Under the pieces are notes generated by a model, which was given only the letters and a program-made list of their open reading frames with translations, was not told the DNA's origin and did not search any database. A DNA stretch of 5,637 nucleotides, taken from the NCBI GenBank assembly GCA_955652845.1, contig CATPBY010000089.1, positions 1 through 5,637 of the forward strand, given 5' to 3'. This document shows, in pieces, positions 1 through 4,663 of the stretch. Made by a program: the position numbers and the translations under genes. Numbering within the stretch: the first letter of the stretch is position 1; each line of letters starts with the position of its first letter. The stretch comes from an uncultured Terriglobales bacterium (lineage in GTDB: Bacteria; Acidobacteriota; Terriglobia; Terriglobales; Acidobacteriaceae).

Positions 1-27
1 CCGAATTGAGCTCTACTTCGGTTTTTT
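1..27 (+). terminator. Possible intrinsic terminator, cut by the window edge
   Basis: CCGAA at 1-5 can pair with TTCGG at 17-21, and six T residues follow at 22-27. On the plus strand this reads as a short stem followed by a T run, which would end a gene entering from the left. It overlaps the stop codon of the minus-strand secreted protein, so the two genes may converge. Only five base pairs and an 11-base loop are visible. The stem could be longer outside the window. Confidence 0.3.
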
Positions 28-705
28 GAATTGTTTGTCGTCTATGTGGGGGTTTAGTTTGATGGATGAAATAACTGTACGGTTATCGCCGAAACTCCAT
101 TCGCGAGGAAGTTTCAGACCATCGATTTCCTGGAAGTGCGACACGCGATATGTGATTGGTCCCACTTCAGAAACAGTATCCACCTGCAATAAAAGGTAAT
201 TGACGGGATCATAGTAATAATCCGCTCGTGAGGTTTGCCCATGCACAAGGACGCGCACGACATAGGTCTTTTGCTTTCCAAGCATGCGCTGCCCCATAAA
301 TTTGGCCTCGGTGTAGCGCAATTGCGACTGCGCGGCGGGGAGCAGAAGTTGAAGTCTAGGCAGTCCAGTCGATCCTTCTCCAAATGATCTTTTCCAAGAC
401 TCGGTTCCGTCAAATCCAAAACGTAGTGTCCTGCCCGCCGTCGTGACAAAAGTGTCGCGAAACTTGTCTGGAAACCTGATGATGGATTCAAAATCGCCGA
501 GCACGTGCGAGGAACTGGAATACGTGACGCCCGTCAATCGGAGCGTCCGCAGAGTGGCTAGGACGTTGTCGCCGCCCTCAGCCCGTGCTGCTTTGTCCAG
601 TATGCGTTGGGCTTCAGGATCAGCGACTGGGCTGCGCTGCTGCGCGAGAGACGCTGTCAGGAGCACCACCACTGCCATAATTGCAGCAGCGATTTTTGTG
701 TTCAT
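13..705 (-). CDS. Secreted LolA-like (outer-membrane lipoprotein-sorting-like) periplasmic protein
   Basis: Predicted 230-residue exported protein. Seen: a start MNTK, a hydrophobic stretch at residues 5-20 and a small-residue cleavage site (ASLA before QQ, about residue 21), which together make a Sec signal peptide without a lipobox cysteine. The mature part alternates beta-strand-like segments. It ends in the pattern typical of LolA/LppX-like half-barrel proteins: a YYYDP turn, then FQEIDGLKLPREW, then a closing IDDKQFKKP. Known: such folds bind lipid or lipoprotein in the periplasm, and many acidobacterial paralogues have no assigned role; the exact ligand here is unknown. The Met at 705 is preferred because the signal peptide begins there. 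An in-frame ATG at 732 adds nine residues, with no Shine-Dalgarno. A GAGG lies 14 bases before 705, which is only weak support. The gene is on the same strand as the small gene upstream, 180 bases away. The fold-level call is fairly secure; the function is not. Confidence 0.72.
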   Translation of the reverse strand: MNTKIAAAIMAVVVLLTASLAQQRSPVADPEAQRILDKAARAEGGDNVLATLRTLRLTGVTYSSSSHVLGDFESIIRFPDKFRDTFVTTAGRTLRFGFDGTESWKRSFGEGSTGLPRLQLLLPAAQSQLRYTEAKFMGQRMLGKQKTYVVRVLVHGQTSRADYYYDPVNYLLLQVDTVSEVGPITYRVSHFQEIDGLKLPREWSFGDNRTVISSIKLNPHIDDKQFKKPK

Positions 706-885
706 CCAGTAACCATAATCCTCAACTGGCATGAACAGGCATTAGCACAAGCTTGCGCCGTCTCTTCTCCCCCTCAGCTGCACATTTCAACTGACAAGCG
801 CAGCCGCATCACCAATGACCGAAACGCGCTGAGGATCAGTAATACTTCGTCTGTTTGATCGGCCAAATCATCCCGCATCCCGCAA
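706..885. other. Intergenic spacer, 180 bp
   Basis: This is non-coding by inspection, lying between two minus-strand genes. I see no terminator with a T run and no clear sigma-70 promoter for the secreted protein. A short tandem repeat is present near 871-885 (CCCGCAT then CCCGCAA). Open frames crossing it do not resemble proteins. Confidence 0.5.
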
Positions 886-1185
886 TCATCCCCGCCCATA
901 CTCCGTAATTTCGCCGTCGACCGACACAGCTACATACTTATGTGTCAGCACGTCTCTGAACTGGACCACCTGATGCTTATCGCGCGCCAGTTGTCCCCAT
1001 CGGCTGGGCTTATTTCGATTCTGTTCGATGGCCTCAAACTCCCGTCCGTTCAGCTTGAACTCAACCATCCGCAAGCGTCCACTTCCCACGCGCTTTATTT
1101 TCAGCTTTCGGTCATCAAGCTTCACCGTGTCTTCATTCATCAGTTGCATGGCGACTGATTGCAGTACTTTTTGTTCAGTCGTCAT
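886..1185 (-). CDS. Small basic protein of unknown function (99 aa)
   Basis: I do not recognise this protein. It is 99 residues, soluble by inspection (no signal peptide or membrane segment) and rich in Lys and Arg. Visible blocks are a helical start (MTTEQKVLQSVAMQLM), a basic strand-like segment (KLKIKRVGSGRLRMVEF), NGREFEAIEQN, then KPSRWGQLARDKHQVVQF, and a C-terminal strand pair VAVSVDGEITEY. The pattern suggests a small alpha plus beta-sheet domain. The start at 1185 is chosen because GGGAG stands six bases upstream, an excellent Shine-Dalgarno. A longer open frame to 1272 has no such signal, and its extra 29 residues look non-protein. The gene lies 344 bases downstream of parB on the same strand but is probably transcribed separately. 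The good ribosome site and protein-like composition support a real gene. Nucleic-acid binding is only a guess from its charge. Confidence 0.68.
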   Translation of the reverse strand: MTTEQKVLQSVAMQLMNEDTVKLDDRKLKIKRVGSGRLRMVEFKLNGREFEAIEQNRNKPSRWGQLARDKHQVVQFRDVLTHKYVAVSVDGEITEYGRG

Positions 1186-1191
1186 AGATAT

Positions 1192-1196
1192 CTCCC
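1192..1196 (-). promoter_or_regulatory. Shine-Dalgarno that decides the start of the 99-aa protein
   Basis: On the minus strand GGGAG precedes the ATG at 1185 by six bases (ATATCT). This favours the 99-residue form over the in-frame ATG at 1272. Confidence 0.65.
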
Positions 1197-1404
1197 ACTT
1201 CTTCTCAGAACTGGCTTTCCTTGACAGGTCGTAAGTACTAAATGGACGTACTAACTCCTGCTGTCGTTCCACAAATTACCATGCAGATTCTTGCCAATCT
1301 GAATTCTGGCGGCAGCAAGCTCTATGTGGGCCGCTATGACCACTTCCCACTTTTTCTTTCAAAAAGACATTACAGACGAAGATTTACCGCGAAAACTGGG
1401 CTTC

Positions 1405-1433
1405 AAGTTATCTGTTCTTCCCACAGATAACTT
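1405..1433 (-). repeat. Perfect 11-bp inverted repeat downstream of parB (possible terminator or operator)
   Basis: AAGTTATCTGT at 1405-1415 and ACAGATAACTT at 1423-1433 are exact reverse complements around a 7-base loop. The hairpin lies about 97 bases after the parB stop. As RNA it would form an AU-rich 11-bp stem, but no clean U run follows on either strand, so an intrinsic terminator is possible but not typical. A dimeric repressor site or an mRNA 3'-end stabiliser fits equally well. Confidence 0.5.
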
Positions 1434-1529
1434 TCGAGGTTCTTTATAAAACGGCTGCGCTTTACTTTCCCGCGTTCGAACCTGTAATAGAAGCGAGCCG
1501 CCACCAGCCGCCCGGCTACGGCCACACGC

Positions 1530-2528
1530 TTAGCTCTTCCCCTTCAACATCTCAACTACCCGATCGAAATCTTCCAGCGAAGCATATTCAATCACAATCT
1601 TTCCTTTTCCCTTGCGATCAGCGATGCGCACCCGCACGCCCAGCAGCCGCTCCAAATCAGTTTGAACCGCGTGTACATTGGGATCCTGCCAGCGGGCCTG
1701 TCCCGGCTTTTTCGGATCAAGAAGAGCCACGTTGGCCCGCTCAACCAGGTCTTTGAGTTGCAGTACCGACAAATGCTTATGCACAGCCTCGTCGGCAATG
1801 CGATGAATGCTTCCCGGCTCTGTCAACTGCAATAGCACCCGCGCCTCACTGAACCCCAGAGAGCCGTCTGCGAGATAGTGCTGCACCATCGGAGGAAGCT
1901 TCAGCAGCCGCATGTAATTGGAGACCGATTCGCGCGAGACACCGGTGCGTTGTCCGATCTGCTCCTGGGTCAGGCCGAAATCACGGCTCAGCCGGGCAAA
2001 GCCATTTGCCTGCTCCAGGCAATTCAGGTCCTGCCGCTGCAGGTTCTCGACAATCGTCATCTCGGCCGCTTGCTGGTCTGACACTGCTCGAACAATTGCC
2101 GGAATGGTCGTCTTGCCCGCCATCCGCGAAGCCCGGCAGCGCCGTTCGCCAAGGACCAGAACATAGCGTCCCTCGGGTGTAGGCCGGACCACGACCGCCT
2201 GGACCACGCCATTTACCCGGATTGAATCGGCCAACTCGGCGAGCGCATCCTTCTCGAAGGTTTGCCGCGTCTGATAGGGGTTCGAATCAATCTGGTCGAG
2301 CGCAATCTGCACCACCGCGTCGCCCGATGCAGCCCGCGCAGCCTGGCCCTGCACCTCTGGCAGGACAGCGCTATGCGGCCCGGCGGTCTGCGGTAGAGGC
2401 GCCGTAGACGCCCCTCCTGTAACCATTCGCGGTCCGGCAGGCAGGAGTGAATCTAAGCCCCGCCCCAAAGCCTTCCTCTTCTCCGGCACAACTTTTTCCG
2501 GCGTCACCGCGTTTTCACCTGTCGTCAT
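1530..2528 (-). CDS. parB: Chromosome partitioning protein ParB (Spo0J family)
   Basis: ParB is a CTP-dependent DNA clamp that loads at parS, spreads along DNA, and recruits SMC and ParA to separate replicated origins. The protein is 332 residues, slightly longer than most chromosomal ParBs. Order seen: a basic N-terminal signature LGRGLDSLLP (21-30) that in this family engages ParA; a low-complexity Ala/Pro/Gly linker (31-70); the ParB/Srx CTPase domain from about 73, with NPYQTR (83-88), the phosphate-binding GERRCRAS (127-134) and ENLQRQDLN (161-169); a helix-turn-helix LTQEQIGQRTGVSRESVSNYMRL near 186-208, which reads parS; and a C-terminal dimerisation segment ending IVIEYASLEDFDRVVEML (311-328). 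Cys131 sits where an aromatic residue is usual, and Cys170 where Pro is usual. The start at 2528 has AGAGG eight bases upstream. The gene follows parA after a 178-bp gap. Identity is essentially certain. Confidence 0.97.
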   Translation of the reverse strand: MTTGENAVTPEKVVPEKRKALGRGLDSLLPAGPRMVTGGASTAPLPQTAGPHSAVLPEVQGQAARAASGDAVVQIALDQIDSNPYQTRQTFEKDALAELADSIRVNGVVQAVVVRPTPEGRYVLVLGERRCRASRMAGKTTIPAIVRAVSDQQAAEMTIVENLQRQDLNCLEQANGFARLSRDFGLTQEQIGQRTGVSRESVSNYMRLLKLPPMVQHYLADGSLGFSEARVLLQLTEPGSIHRIADEAVHKHLSVLQLKDLVERANVALLDPKKPGQARWQDPNVHAVQTDLERLLGVRVRIADRKGKGKIVIEYASLEDFDRVVEMLKGKS

Positions 2529-2532
2529 TTCT

Positions 2533-2560
2533 TTAACCTCTCCACACTTAACCCCTCCAC
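2533..2560 (-). promoter_or_regulatory. Tandemly duplicated ribosome-binding segment of parB
   Basis: On the minus strand the leader contains GTGGAGGGGTTAA (2560-2548) followed by GTGGAGAGGTTAA (2545-2533), a 15-base period with 12 of 13 core positions identical. Each copy carries a Shine-Dalgarno-like GGAG. The nearer copy is correctly spaced (AGAGG, eight bases before the parB ATG). The farther copy, about 23 bases away, contains a stronger anti-Shine-Dalgarno match. Confidence 0.6.
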
Positions 2561-2586
2561 TGCTCGCGTCTCCAATGCCTATGGCA

Positions 2587-2611
2587 GGGACGGGCGCTCC
2601 GCGCCTGTTCC
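2587..2611. repeat. GC-rich hairpin in the parA-parB spacer
   Basis: GGCGC and GCGCC around a TCC loop give a perfect core stem. Outer bases extend it to 11 pairs (2587-2597 with 2601-2611), using two G-T pairs on the plus strand. On the minus strand, which is the parA-parB transcript sense, the two outer wobbles become mismatches, so only the five-base core plus flanking pairs hold. No T run follows. It might attenuate read-through from parA or simply be chance in GC-rich DNA. Confidence 0.3.
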
Positions 2612-2650
2612 GATACGGGCAAAGCTCGGCAGTTCCCGGGGTCTGCCTTA

Positions 2651-2702
2651 ATATTGATATTGATCAATATATCGATCAAACCTATATATAGACGACGATC
2701 AA
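2651..2702. promoter_or_regulatory. AT-rich palindromic segment between parA and parB (candidate operator/promoter)
   Basis: Just after the parA stop, an AT-rich patch stands out from the GC-rich surroundings. It contains a perfect 14-bp palindrome ATATTGATCAATAT (2657-2670), a perfect 10-bp palindrome CTATATATAG (2682-2691), and three copies of GATCAA at 2662, 2674 and 2697, with TTGAT also at 2654. The palindrome centres are 23 bases apart, as are two of the GATCAA copies, about two helical turns. A weak promoter fit for parB on the minus strand is TTGATC (2679-2674), a 17-base gap, then CAATAT (2656-2651). A regulator-bound operator or separate parB promoter is inferred, not shown. Confidence 0.42.
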
Positions 2703-2706
2703 TCTA

Positions 2707-3504
2707 TCAGGCCGTCTTATCCGCAACCAACTGCGTTGCCGGCAAATGATGCGAAATAATCTCTTTGGCTAGACGGATATAGCTCTCCGCCCCGCGCGAT
2801 CGCACGTCATAAAGAAGAGCTGGCTTGCCATGGCTGGGAGCCTCAGCCAAACGGATATTCCGTGGAATTGTGGTTTCGCACAACTTATCGCCAAAAAATC
2901 TCTTGAGTTCCGCTGTAACCTGCTGCGCCAAATTAGTGCGCTCATCGAACATTGTAAGAACCACCCCCTCGATCGTCAGCTCTGGATTAAAACTACCGCG
3001 AATGCGCTCGATGGTATCCAGCAGCTCAGAAACACCTTCCAGAGCGAAATATTCCGCCTGCATGGGAATCAGCACCGCGTCAGCGGCGACCAGCGCGTTT
3101 AGTGTCAGCAAATCGAGCGCTGGCGGACAGTCCAAAACGATGAATTGGAAACGATCCTTCAGCGGTTCCAGTGCTTCGCGCAGCCGAAACTCCCGGCGCT
3201 CAGCCTCCACCAGCTCAATGTTCGCGCCGATCAGGTTTTTATGGGCAGGAATAATCCATAGCTGATCGAGGCCCGTCGGCTTGAGCGCGTTCTCGCCGTG
3301 AGCCTCGCGCATCAGCAAGTGGTACGTGCTTATTCTCTCCGGATCCTTAATTAGACCAAGTCCGCTGGTTGCGTTGGCCTGGGGGTCGCAGTCCACGAGC
3401 AATGTATCAACCTCGGCTGCCGCCAGGGATGAGGCAAGGTTAATGGCGGTCGTGGTCTTCCCCACGCCGCCCTTCTGGTTAGCTACCGCGATAACGCGTG
3501 CCAT
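2707..3504 (-). CDS. parA: Chromosome partitioning ATPase ParA (Soj family)
   Basis: ParA is a Walker-type ATPase. In its ATP-bound dimer form it coats the nucleoid; ParB on parS stimulates ATP hydrolysis, pulling origins apart, and Soj-type proteins can also affect DnaA. At 265 residues it is the normal length for chromosomal ParA. Seen: the deviant Walker A KGGVGKTT (11-18) with signature Lys11 and catalytic Lys16; Walker A' DCDPQANAT (38-46); Walker B FIVLDCPP (121-128) with Asp125; and the C-terminal family block LAEAPSHGKPALLYD (219-233). There is no N-terminal helix-turn-helix, which separates it from large plasmid ParAs. The start MARVIAVANQ at 3504 matches the family. No Shine-Dalgarno is visible before it (the leader ends AAACTGAAA), which is odd next to the strong parB site. 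It lies between rsmG and parB, with parS in its upstream region. Confidence 0.97.
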   Translation of the reverse strand: MARVIAVANQKGGVGKTTTAINLASSLAAAEVDTLLVDCDPQANATSGLGLIKDPERISTYHLLMREAHGENALKPTGLDQLWIIPAHKNLIGANIELVEAERREFRLREALEPLKDRFQFIVLDCPPALDLLTLNALVAADAVLIPMQAEYFALEGVSELLDTIERIRGSFNPELTIEGVVLTMFDERTNLAQQVTAELKRFFGDKLCETTIPRNIRLAEAPSHGKPALLYDVRSRGAESYIRLAKEIISHHLPATQLVADKTA

Positions 3505-3535
3505 TTTCAGTTTTTGGAGAAGCTAGAGTTTTCGC

Positions 3536-3564
3536 AGGATAGAGCGAAGTGTCAGCGCTGGCAA
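3536..3564 (-). promoter_or_regulatory. Probable sigma-70-type promoter of parA
   Basis: On the minus strand TTGCCA (3564-3559, five of six to the -35 consensus), a 17-base spacer, then TATCCT (3541-3536, four of six to the -10 consensus). Transcription would begin near 3529, giving a leader of about 25 bases before the parA ATG. The position and spacing fit well. No experimental support can be seen. Confidence 0.48.
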
Positions 3565-3649
3565 GGCCGGTTTTTGGTGCAAAGATGGGACAGGCGCATT
3601 TCGTTGGGCTTGTTAGCTTTAAGAAGCGTTTCAACCTCGCTTTTCACAT

Positions 3650-3665
3650 TGTTCCACGTGGAACA
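3650..3665. promoter_or_regulatory. parS: parS centromere site (ParB-binding)
   Basis: TGTTCCACGTGGAACA is a perfect 16-bp palindrome and fits the broadly conserved bacterial parS consensus TGTTNCACGTGNAACA at every fixed position. It lies about 85 bases upstream of the proposed parA -35, in the rsmG-parA gap, where parS sites are commonly found. ParB from the neighbouring gene would load here. No second site as good is present in the window; CACGTG cores at about 504 and 4585 lack the flanking TGTT/AACA. Confidence 0.93.
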
Positions 3666-3804
3666 TTTTTCTTTTAGCTCCGCCAAGACCTGCATACGCT
3701 ATTTTTGCGGCACACTTCAGCTCGGCGAAGCAGGGTTATTGGCAGCCGATCCCGAAAGAATGCGAGGACTAAAAGAACTCCCACTATGGACTGGCTATTA
3801 ACTA

Positions 3805-3813
3805 TGTGGATAC
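3805..3813 (-). other. Single near-consensus DnaA box
   Basis: On the minus strand GTATCCACA matches the DnaA box TTATCCACA at eight of nine positions. It sits just past the rsmG stop. It is a lone copy without a cluster or an adjacent AT-rich unwinding element, so it does not define an origin. The rsmG-parA-parB context makes it slightly more interesting than a random hit. Confidence 0.22.
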
Positions 3814-3818
3814 TTAAC

Positions 3819-4475
3819 TCAATTGGAACCAGAGAAAAATAAGCGTTCCACCGAAAGCGGCACTCGCACTGGAGCCGCCCATCGGATGCTGGAGGCTAGC
3901 CGCTGAGCGCGGTTAAGTTGAGCCTCGCTAATGAGCAGTGCGATGCGCCCACCGGTCTTCAGAAGACGGATGGCCAAGGAGAGGGCATCGTCGAAACGCT
4001 CAACCGCCCGAAGCGTCACTACGTCCGCTTGAGCGGGAGGAAAATCCTCGGCGCGCCCTGAAAATACATTCACGTCCGTCAATGTAAGGGTGCGGACGAC
4101 TTCGCGGAGGAAGACAGCTTTCCGTTGATTGGATTCGATCAGAGTTGCGCGAACGTCGGGTTTCCATATTTTTATAGGCAAGCCTGGGAAGCCGGCTCCC
4201 GAGCCCAAGTCGACGAGGTGGATGACCGAGCTGCCGTTTGGCGGGCCCGCGGCGCCATCCACCCCGGTTGAAGGGAAAAGGTGGCGCGCCGCGAACAAGG
4301 ATTCACCGAAGTGGCGGGTCACGATTTGTTCGGGGTGGCGGATGGCGGTGAGGTTCATGCGGGCGTTCCAGCGAAGCAATATATCGATGTATGTCGATAT
4401 ACATCCCAGTTGGAGTTCGCCAAGCGGGGCAGTGAGGAACGGCTGCAGCAGCTCGGCGATGCGGGCGAGTTCCAT
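3819..4475 (-). CDS. rsmG: 16S rRNA (guanine-527-N7)-methyltransferase RsmG
   Basis: RsmG (GidB) uses S-adenosylmethionine to make m7G at position 527 of 16S rRNA, in the 530 loop of the small subunit; in several bacteria its loss gives low-level streptomycin resistance. The length of 218 residues is normal. Seen: the N-terminal family block WNARMNLTAIRHPEQIVTRHF (about 36-56); the SAM-binding motif DLGSGAGFPGLPIKI (89-103); the acidic strand end and following helix LIESNQRKAVFLREV (112-126); GRAEDF (140-145); and the VTLRAVERF block (153-161), whose Arg-Ala-Val is characteristic. Residues 69-83 form a Gly/Pro-rich insertion before motif I. The ATG at 4475 is preceded in frame by a TGA two codons upstream, so no longer start exists. 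No Shine-Dalgarno is seen. The gene is divergent from the kinase and 314 bases upstream of parA; mnmG, a frequent neighbour, is absent here. Confidence 0.96.
   Translation of the reverse strand: MELARIAELLQPFLTAPLGELQLGCISTYIDILLRWNARMNLTAIRHPEQIVTRHFGESLFAARHLFPSTGVDGAAGPPNGSSVIHLVDLGSGAGFPGLPIKIWKPDVRATLIESNQRKAVFLREVVRTLTLTDVNVFSGRAEDFPPAQADVVTLRAVERFDDALSLAIRLLKTGGRIALLISEAQLNRAQRLASSIRWAAPVRVPLSVERLFFSGSN
4380..4404. repeat. Overlapping inverted repeats inside rsmG
   Basis: TATATCGA (4380-4387) and TCGATATA (4394-4401) are exact reverse complements around six bases. ATGTAT (4387-4392) and ATACAT (4399-4404) form a second, overlapping pair. This AT-rich patch encodes the Ser-Thr-Tyr-Ile-Asp-Ile stretch of RsmG (about residues 26-33). 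It also shares the 12-mer CAATATATCGAT with the parA-parB spacer (4377-4388 and 2665-2676). It may be coincidental. Confidence 0.35.
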
Positions 4476-4663
4476 GGGATTTCAGATTGTAGATTTCAGC
4501 TTGCGGATTTGCGAATCTGGTCACGACGCCCGCCGGGAACAACTGCGGATGAGTTCGATTGGGACAGCCGGGCGCGGGTGTCGTCACGTGGATGTTTGGG
4601 AAAGTTTTGACTTAGTTTCGATCTCAACCTAATATTGCCAGCCATTGCTGAGGCATGCATTCC
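4476..4663. other. Divergent spacer between rsmG and the kinase
   Basis: These 188 bases separate two divergent starts. The kinase side has a good promoter (4607-4635) and a GAGG ribosome site (4650-4653). Close to rsmG are small direct repeats: GATTTCAG at 4478-4485 and 4492-4499 (14-base period), then TTGCGGAT/TTGCGAAT at 4501-4516. No convincing rsmG promoter could be picked by eye. Confidence 0.5.
4607..4635 (+). promoter_or_regulatory. Probable sigma-70-type promoter of the kinase gene
   Basis: TTGACT (4607-4612, five of six), a 17-base spacer, then TAATAT (4630-4635, four of six including the conserved TA and final T). The start of transcription would be near 4642. A GAGG at 4650-4653 lies ten bases before the ATG at 4664 but only one base before the ATG at 4655, so this layout favours 4664 as the translation start. 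Confidence 0.5.

Larger units (their letters stand above)
1186..1529. other. Intergenic region between parB and the 99-aa gene
   Basis: These 344 bases hold no recognisable gene. Features seen are the Shine-Dalgarno of the downstream gene (1192-1196), a perfect 11-bp inverted repeat (1405-1433), and a 40-codon GTG-start frame on the minus strand (1525-1403) directly after the parB stop, which is doubtful. The plus-strand frame at 1242-1430 lacks a ribosome site and protein-like character. A TTGACA at 1221-1226 on the plus strand has no matching -10 and no gene to serve. Confidence 0.6.
3505..3818. other. Intergenic region between rsmG and parA
   Basis: These 314 bases hold parS (3650-3665), the likely parA promoter (3536-3564) and one near-match DnaA box (3805-3813). 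No gene is credible: a 95-codon plus-strand frame crosses parS and translates it as FHVEHF, a familiar false ORF, and has no ribosome site. No intrinsic terminator for rsmG is apparent, so some read-through from rsmG into parA is possible. Confidence 0.7.

Noticed and set aside
498..510. CACGTG within the secreted-protein gene as parS
   Set aside because: Flanking bases do not match; a short palindrome expected by chance.
1242..1430. 62-codon plus-strand frame in the parB downstream gap
   Set aside because: No Shine-Dalgarno and no family resemblance. The TTGACA at 1221-1226 lacks a -10 at proper spacing.
1777..1785. TTATGCACA, an exact DnaA-box match within parB
   Set aside because: Single isolated copy inside a coding region, explained by codon content; no cluster of boxes to suggest an origin.
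2825..3265. 146-codon plus-strand frame opposite parA
   Set aside because: Ser/Arg-rich antisense shadow of the parA frame, a common artefact in GC-rich DNA.
3514..3801. 95-codon plus-strand frame across the rsmG-parA gap
   Set aside because: It translates the parS palindrome as FHVEHF, has no ribosome site and no protein-like composition; a typical false ORF over parS.
4580..4595. CACGTG core near 4585 as a second parS
   Set aside because: Flanks are GTCGT and GATGT instead of TGTTN and NAACA; only the six-base core plus one base match.
4129..4632. 167-codon plus-strand frame opposite rsmG
   Set aside because: Antisense shadow of a certain gene; it runs across the rsmG start and the intergenic spacer, and its sequence resembles no family.
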